From contig JAJOZX010001736.1 in assembly GCA_023014485.1 (NCBI GenBank), forward strand, positions 186,001 to 250,000: DNA of 64,000 bases. The letters are read 5' to 3'. Made by a program: the position numbers and the translations under genes. The notes beneath the pieces were generated by a model that had not been told where the DNA came from, made no database searches, and was given only the letters and a program-made list of their open reading frames with translations. The stretch comes from Bathynomus jamesi (taxonomy: Eukaryota > Arthropoda > Malacostraca > Isopoda > Cirolanidae). This document shows positions 10,413 to 21,184 of this stretch, in pieces (positions within the stretch are counted from its first letter, which is position 1; every line of letters starts with the position of its first letter).

Positions 10413-11935
10413 TTGGATAATATAGTGGTTAGGGAAGGGGTGGTAACGCGCTATATTGATAAAATGAAAACGCGTAAATCACCGGGGCCGGATTCCATAT
10501 ATCCCATACAACTAAAAGAATTAAAAGATAGCATTGTTGTGCCGCTAACAAAGATTTTTAATTCGTCTATTTCTGAGGGGTGCGTACCAGATAATTTCAA
10601 GTTAGCAAACGTAACACCTATCTTTAAGAAAGGCGATAAAGGTGCGGCGGGAAATTATAGACCAATCAGTTTAACGTCTGTTGTAGGTAAGCTACTGGAA
10701 TCAATAATTAGGGATCGTATAGTCGAACACTTAGAATTCCATAAGCTAGTTAGAAATACGCAGCACGGATTTAGGCGAAACAAATCTTGCTTAACTAATC
10801 TTTTAAATTTTTCCAAAGCGTGGTTGACGTTTACGATAGACATCGGGCGGTTGATATAGTGTATTTAGATTTTCAAAAAGCGTTTGACACCGTGCCGCAC
10901 AAAAGACTCATTGAAAAAACTAAGGCTCATGGAATCAGGGGTGTAGTAATAAATTGGCTAGAAGAGTGGTTGCGAGGCAGGAAACAGAGGGTGGTCGTTG
11001 ATGGAGCGGAGTCATGTTGGGCTAATGTAGCGAGTGGCGTTCCTCAGGGTTCTGTATTGGGCCCCTTGCTTTTTCTATATATATATTAACGATTTAGATG
11101 TCAGCCTAGTCAGTACAGTTTCAAAGTTTGCGGATGACACGAAGCTGGGTGGTAGGGCGATTAATGACGAAGATAGAGGTAAAATTTAGGAAGATCTGAA
11201 TAAAATCGTTGATTGGTTAGTCACATGGCAAATGAGATTTAACGTTGATAAGTGCAAAATTTTGCATATAGGTTCGCGTAACGGTAATTTTGCGTATAGT
11301 ATGTCAGGGAAAGATTTAACAAGCGTAGAGCTGGAAAAAGATTTAGGAGTTATAGTCACGGGTGATTTAAAAGTAGCGAAACAAAGTACAGCGGCGGTCA
11401 ATAAGGCGAACAAAGTGTTAGGTTTTATAGCTCGAAATTTTGAGTACAAATCGCGCGATATTATAGTTCCACTTTATAAATCATTAGTTAGACCCCATTT
11501 GGAGTACGCGGTCCAATTTTGGAATCCGCATATGCGCAAAGATATAGACAAAATCGAAAGAGTTCAAAGACGAGCAACTAAGATGATTCCGTCGCTTAGG
11601 TCGAAGTCGTACGAGGATAGGCTTAAGGAGTTAAAATTGACTACACTCGAGACTAGGAGGTTAAGGGGTGATCTAATCCAGGTTTTCAAAATTATGAATG
11701 GGTTCGATAACGTAGATAGAGATAGCTTTTTAGAAATATCTCAATATAATAGGACTAGAAATAAGGGTGTAAGTTGACAAGTAGAAGGTTCGAGACAGCA
11801 GTTGCGAAAAACTTTTTTACGCATAGAATAGTAAATAGCTGGAATAGTTTGCCGGTAGAAGTAATTAGTAGCACGTCTATAAACATGTTTAAAAATCGAT
11901 TAGACGCATATGTTGATAGAAAGGGTATAGTTTAA
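10413..11935 (+). pseudogene. LINE A ORF2: reverse transcriptase, CR1/L2-like
   Basis: RT domain nearly complete from block 0. Seen in order: RKSPGPDSIYPIQLKEL (10470-10520), TPIFKKGDKGAAGNYRPISL (10615-10672), HGFRRNKSCLTNLL, DIVYLDFQKAFDTVPHKRL with the first catalytic Asp (10855-10910), SGVPQGSVLGPLLF (11032-11075), KFADDTKL with the catalytic Asp pair (about 11127-11150), WLVTWQMRFNVDKCKILH, EKDLGVIVT, LYKSLVRPHLEYAVQFWNPH and RRLRGDLIQVFKIMNGFD. A one-base frameshift lies near 10808, a TA-microsatellite indel in the FLIYIND region (about 11075-11090), a stop at about 11187, and a one-base loss at about 11764. No endonuclease is present. The second copy at 46 kb lacks the 11764 lesion. 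Confidence 0.9.
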
Positions 11936-12535
11936 GGTAGTAAAATTAAGGCTTTCTGGGGTAGATCCCACAGCTCAACACAAGTGTTGTGGGATATAGG
12001 GAGGCAGCGTCTTGGGTTAGGGGATACTCTCTGTCCTTACACACCCCATTTAAAGAGATTCCTCTGCCGAGCGGTGCCCCCCATAGTACTGTGAGGTATT
12101 GAAAAACTCATGATCTTCACTTGCCCCACAAACACCTTTAAATGGGAGACCCAAAATGGGTGCACACACATTTCTACATTACTGTACAGTCTTTACAGCC
12201 ACACCTACACTTTTTCTCGTAAGTGTATATATTGTAATGTATATGATTGTAAATTTTGACTTGGTCCGCAATCGATATGGACCGTGACTTGATGGATACC
12301 GTAATGAAATTGACTGGATTCTTTGGATCTGATATATTTGCATGTCCGTTATAAATAGATATAGAGTGTAACATATTTGTGGATAGTAGTCTATTATGAC
12401 TAGATCCTCTGGATCCAGAGATTCTATCTTTAGTTTTAAATCGGTAATTAATTAGTTTTAAATTGATAATTATTTAGTTTCGTAAAAATTGGTCGTTGCC
12501 AATTTACCGGCGGTTTTTACATAAATTTCTTATGT
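11936..12535. other. LINE A 3-prime region without coding capacity
   Basis: The segment separates the LINE A stop codon from the shared 3-prime tail and is missing from copy 2. It contains TCCCACA...TTGTGGGA (about 11970-11995) and ACCCCATTTAAAG/CTTTAAATGGGA inverted repeats (about 12045 and 12135). Either an insertion in this copy or a deletion in the other. Confidence 0.5.
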
Positions 12536-12688
12536 TCTTGTGGTTCGGAACCCACGTAAAATTGTAGGTCCCCTCTGCCACCACGGAGGACATACACAAT
12601 ACACGATTACGAACACAGTTAGGTAGACCAGCCATGAGTGGATCCTAGGGTCTTTGTTGGTCTGAAACATTATAACATTATAACATTA

Positions 12689-12915
12689 TAATGGGCTTTC
12701 AACTCATTTAACACTATTTTTGTACCCACTTTACAATTGGGAGTCAAACGATTACGCTCTTCAAACACGGATAGAATACAATCAAAAGCACGCACAAAGA
12801 TAACATCGTTTGCTACAACATCACCATTAAATTCAAATTTATAAACACTCCTTTCCAAATGCATATTTATTCTTTCCCCGCTGACCTTTTCAACTGTAAA
12901 ATCTTCACAACTCAT
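12689..12915 (-). pseudogene. Unidentified ORF, truncated by LINE tail
   Basis: Starts at ATG 12915, which lies inside the end of the preceding minus-strand gene: its stop TGA is at 12905-12907, an 11-base overlap. About 75 codons remain (MSCEDFTVEKVSGERIN start). The frame is cut at about 12690 by the repeat tail of LINE A. I do not recognise the product. The overlap with its neighbour is unlike animal genes and typical of compact DNA-virus genomes. It may be an endogenised viral gene. Confidence 0.5.
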
Positions 12916-13538
12916 ATCGACAATTGAAGTATGTTTCTAAATCGTGCCGACAACTGCGTCTTATATCAAGAAATAATTCTTCAGGGTGAACAGTGAAGGT
13001 GAGTTCAGCTCTGTACCGTTCTAGTTCTTTGTACCAAAGTTCATGATATTTCGAGGAGACTGCACCTTCTAAATACGCATCCTGTTCCAAGCCATTCTCG
13101 CTTTGTTTCTTCCCTACACTTGGTAAAATCATCGAGCAGGACGGTATACGCGTATTCAAGCACCGTATCAAAATAACGCATATCAGTAAAACGGGCGTCT
13201 AATATAGGTTTCAGTTTTCGGAAACCGACAACTTCAAACATTCTGTCAAGATTGAAACGGCTTCGCGTAGGGATAAGGGCGTTATTGTCAGCAGCATTCT
13301 TCCACATCAACCGTATATCAATGCATGGCTAGTTTGTATTACGATTTACGCATACCGTACAAATAATGGCGTATGAGGATGCATCACTAATCTGTTCTCT
13401 TTTTGTGTCTAATCTGCTCTCTTTTTGAGCCACACCTGCAGGTATATTATAAGTGTCCTCACCCCACTTCTCAACCAACACGAAGAGTCTGTTCATCTCT
13501 TCAACACTTAAATAAATAACATTGCGTCTACCAGAGTT
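12905..13538 (-). pseudogene. Unidentified virus-like gene, broken
   Basis: On the minus strand a frame stays open from 13538, with a single TAG at 13329-13331. A frameshift near 13105 moves it to the frame ending at 12905. Roughly 210 codons in total, with mixed charged and aromatic composition and no low complexity. Recognisable stretches include YLSVEEMNRLFVLVEKWGED (near 13500), FEVVGFRKLKPILDARFTDM (near 13240) and ELWYKELERYRAELTF (near 13030). I cannot name the family. It overlaps the next gene by 11 bases and is divergent from the plus-strand frame that begins at 13542. Decayed, because of one stop and one frameshift. Confidence 0.55.
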
Positions 13539-13541
13539 TCA

Positions 13542-13912
13542 TTGTCTACATTTCGTTTCAAGCACATAATTAGTAGCACCGTTATTACGCCTGAATACAT
13601 GCACAAATTTCAACACGGACACGTTGTACACTACATTGAGGATGCTGCTCAACGGGAATTCCATGTTTTAATAGTTTTATTGGTCCTGCGAGGAGAGAAC
13701 GTCCAAACGAGTCAAGCTCTGAGGCAACTATGAGCAGCCGGTGTGCTGTTTGACTCGACGGGACTGTGCGCGCGGTTAAGTAGGTGGGAGGTAGAAGTGG
13801 ATGAGTCATACGAGTTGCGTCATGAACGCCACCAAGCGTTAGTGATTCGTGTACGAGATTGTTCTAACATAAAAGATTCGATGCGCACTGACGAATCAGC
13901 CGAATACTTGTA
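13542..13912 (+). pseudogene. Unidentified plus-strand ORF divergent from 13538
   Basis: About 123 codons in one frame with a single TGA at 13731-13733, ending at TAA 13910-13912. Visible stretches: EYMHKFQHGHVVHYIEDAAQ and, after the stop, WEVEVDESYELRHERHQ. It begins next to the upstream limit of the minus-strand frame at 13538, so the two frames would share a very short intergenic region. A further plus-strand open run follows to about 14056. Family unknown. Confidence 0.4.
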
Positions 13913-14056
13913 ATCCATTATACTGGGTAGGCGTTTAGAGAATTTTTCCATCTGCGATACATGAAGTAATATCGGTTTTAATGTTTTATCACATGGCGTG
14001 AAAAACTTGAACTTCGTCAAAATTAACAATTCTGAGTTCAATCCCATCATGAAACA

Positions 14057-14405
14057 GACATGTTATGTGCCTTGAAAAGTGGACCCTCAAACGAGTCTTT
14101 TGCTTATATTGAGGTTCTGAATATAGTAGGCTAGGCGTAGCTGTAAACCCTAGATCCTGTCCTTAAGCTGGATCCTATCTGATTTGCAGATAACTGGTGA
14201 GGGAAGCTATATTTTTGGGGCCTCTTTGCGAGTGACCCGTTGCCCACGTCGGATAACATCATGCAAAAACAAAAACTATAGTGTTTGTCATTTACCATTA
14301 CTTATTCGGACTAGAGTGGATTTAATTTTGCCAGAAGAGTTCCTTGTTCCATGCACTGTCTGTGTATATCATAAGAAACCTCAGGGGACCGTTCTGAGTT
14401 CAGTC

Positions 14406-14407
<2 letters not shown>
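14057..14407. other. No gene recognised
   Basis: Unique-looking sequence between the viral-like block and a (TA)n tract at 14408-14448. No element ends were identified. Confidence 0.4.
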
Positions 14408-14450
<43 letters not shown>

Positions 14451-14469
14451 TATTTAGTATATCCCTATT

Positions 14470-14890
14470 TCCCTTTTAACAGCTTCGACTCTGTTAATAA
14501 TGCTGTCAGTGTATTTCTTTACCATCGAAGATAGAGTATTCATTCCAATAGTCTTCAAGTCTTTCTACAGTTGTTCAATATCAGATGGCTTCAGTTTATC
14601 CTTCTCAGCCTCCACATAGTCCCATATGTAAAACGATGGCTATTCCATAATTTTTAGTTCTCCAGCATCCTCCTTCCCTTTCAAATATGTTTTTAGGATC
14701 CGCGTCATGTGTTTGGGTTTGTTATCTTCTTGGAAGATGAACCGTGTCTAATCAAACGCTTTCCATTTGGCACACATGCAGTTGCAGAGTTTGTTTGTAC
14801 TTTTCTTTAGTTAAAGTACCATCGATTTTCAGAAGGGAGCTAACTCCAGTTGAACTTATGGACCTCTCAAACATTGGTAGCTCTCCAACC
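14470..14890 (-). pseudogene. Tc1-like transposase C-terminal fragment
   Basis: Minus-strand reading gives FIFQEDNKPKHMTRILKTYL (about 14745-14685), then YIWDYVEAEKDKLKPSD (about 14625-14575). These match the second catalytic Asp region (FQQDNDPKH) and the following helical region of Tc1 transposases. The W.SPDLNPIE box is corrupted. Stops and frame changes are present and no terminal repeats were found. Confidence 0.6.
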
Positions 14891-15034
14891 ATACTCTACT
14901 ATTAGTTGTAAGTACATATGATATCTTTCACCCTCTCGCCGCCGTACGGACTGGCCAGTATTAAGGAAACAAACAGAATGAGACGAGAGAATGGAAAGTC
15001 TAACGCTACCTCGCTGATTGATGACTATATCGCC

Positions 15035-15795
15035 TCATATACAGTAGGATAGCTTGCACTGAAGTCCCCCAGTAGGAGGAAGGAGGAGGAAGTGAGTTGT
15101 AAAAGGAGGGGAAAGATTAGTAAGAGAAACTTCCTGCGATCTAGGGAGATATAGGGAGAGGGTGAACGGCAGCCTGAATAATAAAGTCAGAGGCCACATG
15201 ACCACCATTTGGAATGAAGGAGGAAGCGGAAGGTCGTGGAGGAAAGCAAGCGGATGCAAGGGAGACGTTAGAAAAGGAGGAGCACTGTGGGCGGGAGGGA
15301 AGTGGAGGCAGTGGCGGGGAGGAATGAACTGGTGGGAGAGGGAGACGAGGGGTCGACGGACCAAAGTAGGGAAACTTGACAAAAGGGGCCGAACGCTTGG
15401 GGAAGCAATAAGGGATAGTTGTAGAAGAATTACGGTCCGAATCGAAAACAAAGGTACCGGGACGATGGTAGAGGTAGGAGGTGGGGAGTGAGAAGTTGGG
15501 GCCTGACCAGGCTTGGAAAGGGAGAATGAGGAGGAGAGTGGCGCAGGAGAGACAGGGGACTTCCAGGGCGGAAGAGGGACAGCGGGACTGGAAGGGTGTA
15601 GAGCCTTCTCGGAAGCCCACACTGTCAATTTTCCGGATAGATAGGACCTCTCACTCAAATAAGTAAGTCGGACAGGAAGAGGAGGCGGCATGCTCATACC
15701 TGCATGTGCCGTGGACGCGCAATGAGCGCAAATACCAAACGCACTGCGACTCATTTTACTGATGTGCCCGAATCTCTGACAAGTGAGGCATTAAC
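15035..15795 (-). pseudogene. LINE ORF1 (Gag-like, zinc knuckle) fragment
   Basis: Minus-strand frame running from about 15795 to 15035. At 15790-15764 it reads CLTCQRFGHISK, the first zinc knuckle typical of Jockey/I-type LINE ORF1 proteins, followed by ICAHCAS as a degenerate second one. Downstream about 200 codons are Pro/Ser/Leu-rich, with plus-strand purine bias (GGAGG words). The metal-ligand spacing is incomplete (Met for the third Cys). ORF1 proteins bind the LINE RNA. No ORF2 follows, so this is an isolated fragment. Confidence 0.55.
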
Positions 15796-16139
15796 GAATT
15801 ATGGGGGCATAACGGCGGAACGGGAACCGGAGTTAACCGGCCATTATTTTTTCAGGTAACTGGGAACAAGCAAAAGTAAGTATTAACAGCGGTGACGAAT
15901 CCGACACCGAGTATTGTAAAAGACTGGGGGGGGGTGCCATAAATCACACCTGTACAAGTGTTAAAGGAGAAGTGGGGAGGGAGAGTAGTCCAGAGGAGCA
16001 GAGGCCAGGACAGAGAGAGAGAGAGAGAGAGACGAGACCATCTGGTACTGGGCCATGGAAGAGACTTCGACGACTAGAAAACCATCGTTATGAGACCACA
16101 TCTCACAGAGATTGCCTCAACGAGAAGCAAAGACGGCAT
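15796..16139. other. Non-coding, with (GA)n and poly-G tracts
   Basis: Upstream remnant of the ORF1 fragment, a G8 run near 15928 and a (GA)n run at 16014-16033. No gene seen. Confidence 0.4.
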
Positions 16140-16310
16140 AGAATTCAAAAACATCACGCTGGGAGAGGGAAGGAGAGACGGAGGAACAGAGAACCAAAAA
16201 TTGAGCATGGTCTGAATCAGACCCCTTCGCTCCTCCACCAAGCCAGACCTAGAGGCGGGGCCACCAGCTTGACCTTCGTGTGAAGAGAGACCAACACACG
16301 GAACAGCAAC
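16140..16310 (+). pseudogene. LINE B 3-prime end fragment
   Basis: Encodes SLLHQARPRGGATSLTFV followed by TGA (16228-16283). This is the same C-terminus found in LINE B copy 2 on the minus strand at about 30000-30055. The shared DNA continues as GTGTGAAGAGAGACCAAC. Only the last part of the LINE is present. Confidence 0.8.
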
Positions 16311-16317
16311 GAGGTTA

Positions 16318-16400
16318 ACGAGGGTCGGTACGAAAGTAATGCCTCTTATTTTTCAGTTTGCAAATACAATAAGAGGCATTACTTTCGTACCGACCCTCGT
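16318..16400. mobile_element. 83-bp hairpin MITE, mariner-like ends
   Basis: Perfectly matched arms of about 33 bases. The left arm begins ACGAGGGTCGGTACGAAAGT; the right arm (16368-16400) is its complement. A loop of about 17 bases separates them. The CGAGGGT start resembles mariner ends, such as the one at 54191. Target duplication is not clear. Confidence 0.8.
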
Positions 16401-16692
16401 ATATATAACTCTTAGGTAATAAGTTGCTAAACACTTTTAATGGCTGAATATAGTTAAAATAGAAGCAGCGTTGTTTTCACCAGAACGGTCACCTGCTCTT
16501 AGTGACCACTTCAAATTTCCTCCTACAAAAAAATGGTACCTATACACCATGATACCCTTTATTTTGATGTCCTACGTTTAACGTAGTTCAACATTACACA
16601 ATAGTAGCCTGGAGGTGCAGGTTATGGCATTGCAGCAGGAAAAGTAGTTAATTTTTACACACACACACACACACACACATTTATATATATTA
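16401..16692. other. Non-coding with (CA)n/(TA)n
   Basis: No gene. A (CA)n tract at about 16657-16679 leads into the TA target of the mariner-like element. Confidence 0.6.
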
Positions 16693-16804
16693 TACAGGGT
16701 GGTCCAAAAGACTGTATCTATTTGGCTGAAATAATAGTATTTTAAGATAAAAGTGTAGTAACATAATTAGATGTATATTTATTTATGAAGCTTAGGTCTA
16801 AGAT

Positions 16805-17348
16805 TCGATGTGAGCACCATCAGTGGCTCTGCAAATCTCGAATCTGTCCACTGCATTGCGGATAGCATCCTCAAGCATCTCTGGGGCTATGTTAGCGAAT
16901 GCCGCGACAATGGGGGTTCGCAGATCCTGCAGGTCTGTAACTCTTGCTTTGTAAATCTCAGACTTTATAAAGCCTCACGCAAAGAAGTTTAATGGTGTTA
17001 AATCCTGAGATCGTGCTGCCCAGGGCATGTTTCTACGACGTCCAATCCAGCGATTTGGTAAGAGCTCATTAAGGTACGCCCGAACGATGTTTGCATAGTG
17101 ACATGGAGTGCCATCTTGTTGAAAGTCAACAGTGTCGAGAATGCCATCTGAAAGAAGCTGGGGTTCAAGAAACTGCTGAAGCATGCCAAGATAAATTGGT
17201 CTTGTTACCTTAGGCTTTGCAAAGAAAAAAGGTCCATAAACCTTCGATCTTGTCATAGCCAACTAGACATTAACTTTAGGAGAATCTCTCTCCCATCCGT
17301 AGAACTCGGTTGGTTTTTCATTTCATTACGGCAATTGTGTCTACTAAC
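16805..17348 (-). pseudogene. Mariner-like transposase, C-terminal piece
   Basis: Minus strand. The piece enters at the insertion scar with VSRHNCR, passes a frameshifted part, then VYGPFFFAKPKVTRPIYLGM (about 17240-17180), then FQQDGTPCHY with the second catalytic Asp, then PNRWIGRR and SQDLTPLNFF. The third acidic position is Asn here instead of Asp. Counting from QQD gives 41 residues to that position (DD41D type). The N-terminal piece is 5.8 kb away at 23126-23220. Several frameshifts; inactive. Confidence 0.8.
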
Positions 17349-17366
17349 CAGTGATGTAGTCGAGAC

Positions 17367-20300
17367 CAGTGGCGGTCCTAGCTTACATGACGCCCTGGGC
17401 GAACCTCACCTTCAGCGCCCCCCCCCTGTTCGCCAACACACACACATTCGAATCCCCCCAAAATAAAGGACAGACATAACTCTTTCACAAAATAACTTTT
17501 TATTGGACTAATTGTTGGAACTTCAGAACCAAAACAAAGACTCAAATTTCTGAATTTTACAAATCCTTCATCACGTAAATAGAATAACTCACTTAAGAGA
17601 ATGTAATTATGATACTATGAACAGGAAAAATACAAATTAAATTGCACAACTGCCATAAATAAACTAGAGAATCAAATTTCTAAATTGTACAAATGCTCTA
17701 TCACATAAATAGAATAAGACACTTAAGAGAGGATAATTATTATGCTACACTTTGAACAAGAAACAAAATAAATTGCACCACAGCACAACTGCCATCTAAA
17801 GCCTGACTCTTCTTACCTTCCTTGATGCAAAGTCATGAATTAAATCATCATATGAAATCTGCTCAGCAATTGTATGATTTATACTGATGATGGCCAGACC
17901 GGTAAGGCGTTCCTGTGACATAGTTGACCTCAGGTAGGATTTGATGAGCTTCAGCTTTGAAAAGCTCCTCTCTGCTTCAGCAACAGTGACTGGAAGAGTA
18001 AGACCAATTCTGAGAGCAGTCCACAAATTTGGATATATTTCAGAGAGCTCCCTTTCATGGATAAATGTCAGCAGTTCAAGCAAGGATATGGTCTTTGATG
18101 GCAAGTCAGGCAAGTTCTTTAGCTCCTGTGCAAGCTCTCTGCCATCCAAGTCAGATTGTCCCTTAAAGTGTAGTGTAGTACTAAGGTTCACACATTGTTC
18201 TGTCAGCTCCTCAAATGTGAGATTTTGGAAATGTGTCAGCACTCCAAACTTCTCTCCCACAATTTCCAACGTGGAAAATCTTTCCTGAATGGCTGATGTT
18301 GCAGCATCAACCACTGCATTGAAAAATGTCACCTCCAGCTTCTTCAAAGCATCAATCAAGGGCTCATCAGATGCTTCATAGGAGAAGTGCCGCTTTGTGG
18401 ACCTCAGCCGTTTTTGTTTTAACACAGCCTCCACATTCATTTGTTCACAGATATCTGTGGCTGCCATTTGTGCAGCCACAAAACCTGTTGCCCTGTAATT
18501 GCGGATACCTCTCTCTTTTTTTTTTAGGAGATTTACTGCAACATCAACGTGCATGCTAGGAGACTGCATCTGCTTGCTCACATGCTGAATTTGGCACAAC
18601 AGGTCATGCCACACCACTGAACAAATGGCGAAGCGGTATGACCCAACCTCCTCTGACAGAGATTGAGCCTCGACCTTTATTACAGAGTCTTTGGTGTGGT
18701 CCCTCACCTCGATCAGTGCATCTCTCACTGCAGCTGCCTGATATCTCAGGGGCTCCACACTCTTGATCTTGCTTTCCCACCTTGTATCAGACCACATCTT
18801 CAATGTGATGTTCACATGTTTTTTCAAAATGGCCCATCGTTGTGTGGAGGCTGAAAACAAGTTGTAAAGCTTCTGCAAGATGCCAAAGTAACTTGTGGCA
18901 TCAATAGATCCCTTAGCAGCATCGGCCACAAGCAAATTCAGAGAATGAGCCCCACATGGAACAAACAGATCTCTGGGATTAATTTCTAGGAGCCTGGATT
19001 GAACACCCTTGTTTTTTCCCCTCATGTTGGCCCCGTTGTCGTATGATTGTCCTCTACAGTCCATGAAAGGAACTTTTAGCTCCTCCAGTCTCTTCAGAAT
19101 CAGAGATGCCAAATGTTGACCAGTGGACTCCTCTGCCTCCAAAAACCCCATGAAATGTTCCTTTATATGGGGCTTCCCCTCCAGTGACACAACCCGAATC
19201 ACAACTGACAACTGTTCAGTGTGGCTGATATCTGGAGTGCAATCTAGAATTATTGAAAAAAACTTTGATTGTTTGATGTCGCTCACCATTGCTGAAATGG
19301 TCTTGCTGCTCGACAAATCAATGAGTTCGTTTTGTATGTGGTGGCCGAGGTAGCTTGTGTGACTGGAGGTCCCTTTTTGGACACGGTTAATGTGCTCTTG
19401 CATTATAGGATCAAATTGTGCCATCAGTTCAACTTCTTTCAGAAAATTGCCATTTGATGGTGAGAACAATTGTTCTGTATGTCCCCTTAGTGCCAAATTC
19501 CTAACTGCCAGAGAATGCACAATAGCAGTGAGACGTGTCAGCACCGCTCTCCATCTCAACTTCTCAGCCTCCAGAAGTGCCATCTCCTGCTTGTCAATGG
19601 TCTCCCCTTTCTCATCCTCACTGCCAGTTCTTTCCAGATTTTCATAGAATTTAGGTGTTCTGAACTGTTGTCATGTGATGTGAGCAATGAGCTTGCATGC
19701 TTCCAGTCCGAGAGTCCCAAACTTGTTAAATTTATTTTCCTCTTGGAAAATAATGTACAACAGAAACAGAAAAGGCTGTTGTTTTTTAAGGAATAGACCA
19801 ACCAACTTCTGGTTATATTTTCCCCACTAACCAATGACTTCCTGAAGTATTGATGGTGGAAACTTCTTCCGTCACTGTCGTTTCTAGGGAATACAAAGTC
19901 AGATGGTACTTGACTTGGTCCCTTGGAAACCAGTTGTGTCCGAATTCTCTCAGTCAGAACTGAAGGCCAGTTAGCAGGGTCGGTGGACAGAGACTCATCC
20001 TCAGGAGGCGATTCTGCTCCAGGCCTTTCTAATAGAAAGAACAAGAGCATTACTCATTAGTATACACACCTAAGTTAGATAACACATTATTCACAGTACT
20101 TTGTTATGGTGGTGGTGTTATGGAATTATGGTGGTGAAACACCACACATACCCAGTAACCCAGACCCAGTGATAATAACATTATAATTTATAACTGTTTG
20201 CAAAATGCTTTGCAGGGATGCACACACATACACATACACACACACGCACACACTCACAGACATATGTGCACACAAACTCACCTGAAGAGTCCTGCCGGGG

Positions 20301-21184
20301 AGAAGTAGAAGCAAATGGGTCTTCATCCTCAGGATCAGACTGCATTTGTGGAGACATATGTGAGGCTGAGGAGGTAGATGGCTCCTCAGCCTCAATAATG
20401 GCAGAAGTAGACGGCTTCTCATCCTGGCTAGTGGCAGAGGGTGTTCCAAAATATTTCAAAAGTGCCCCTGCAAATAGTAAAATAGAACATAACAGACCAA
20501 TGCATGAATAGGCTAGTACAATTAATTTAACATGTTATTAAGCACAATTTATTAAACTTTTAGAATAGGAAACAAATGAATAATACAACCTCCTTGGTTA
20601 ATGGCTAATTATATACATAATAGTACACTTCAAATGACTCAGAAAGCTATATCACATAATAGCAGTGCAATATAGCAGTGAAGAGTAGATGACATAGCTC
20701 TATACCTTTATCTTTTGCTCGTTTCTCCTCTTCTTCTTTCCTCTTTTTTCTAAACTGAGCACCTGATAGCTTTGACCTCTTCTTATCCATTTGCGGTTAT
20801 TTGACAGACCTTAGTGGCTTAGTGTGAAGATTCGTTCTGTAATAAATAATATACATTTCACTATTTAACCAAACCCAGAAAAATAACATTACATATGTTA
20901 AAGTATGGGCCTTTATTCCCAATAATATTAATCTGGAAGCATTTTGCATTGTTTAGGTCTTTTATGGGAAGGTTTATGGAAAATGCAATAGATGGTTTTT
21001 TATTAATAAAAATATATTTATTGATCTTTTATTAGTTATTTTATTTTATTTTTTATTTTTATTTATTTCTTTATTTATTTATTCTTATTTTTATTTTTAT
21101 TTTTTTTGCAGGCGCTCATGCCGCCCCTCCACAAATGCCGCCCTGTGCGGCTGCCCATATTGCCCATATGAGGAACCGCCACTG
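17367..21184 (-). mobile_element. hAT-2: autonomous-type hAT transposon, nearly intact
   Basis: 3818 bp, with ends CAGTGGCGGTCC and its partner GGAACCGCCACTG at 21172-21184. A perfect 8-bp duplication GTCGAGAC flanks it (17359-17366 and 21185-21192). It lies inside hAT-1, with the target in the GAGACC-type sequence. It carries a three-exon transposase gene on the minus strand. The right end before the terminus includes T-rich low-complexity DNA (21030-21110). Confidence 0.93.
17796..20790 (-). pseudogene. hAT transposase, TTF zinc finger/DUF4371/dimerisation, 3 exons
   Basis: Minus-strand gene. Exon 1 is 20790-20706 (MDKKRSKLSGAQFRKKRKEE, basic start; donor GTATAG). Exon 2 is 20467-20282 (acceptor TTTGCAG, donor GTGAGT; acidic Ser-rich linker). 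Exon 3 starts at 20028 (acceptor CTATTAG) and ends at 17796. Splice phases agree. Exon 3 holds a TTF-type zinc finger (SLFCFCCTLFSK, DWKHASSLLTSH), the catalytic region (IILDCTPDISHTEQLS, then YDNGANMRGKNKGVQ and FVPCGAHSLNLL) and the C-terminal hAT dimerisation motif AEAERSFSKLKLIKSYLRS. About 830 codons, near family length. A single frameshift in a G-run near 19605 is the only lesion seen. ZMYM-like hAT transposases cut and paste the element; this one must be recently dead or barely so. Confidence 0.9.

Larger units (their letters stand above)
10395..12690 (+). mobile_element. LINE A (CR1/L2-like) copy 1 with 3-prime repeat tail
   Basis: 5-prime truncated LINE. The ORF2 remnant ends at 11935. 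A 3-prime region follows, ending in tandem ACATTATA units (12666-12690), the short-repeat tail typical of CR1-group LINEs. The 12540-12690 segment is shared with the second copy at 46733-46866, which lacks the intervening 590 bases. The tail abuts the viral-like block that starts at 12690, so the LINE landed inside it. Confidence 0.85.

Noticed and set aside
15162..15666. Plus-strand Gly/Arg/Lys-rich frames
   Set aside because: They are the reverse of a purine-biased stretch. The minus strand carries the CLTCQRFGH zinc knuckle of a LINE ORF1, which explains the composition.
16570..16640. Possible promoter for the mariner-like nest
   Set aside because: No recognisable element beyond AT-rich sequence; the gene there is dead.
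20126..20281. Extension of hAT-2 exon 2 with CVCVCV repeats
   Set aside because: The sequence after 20282 begins with a canonical GTGAGT donor and a (CA)n tract, so this is intron.
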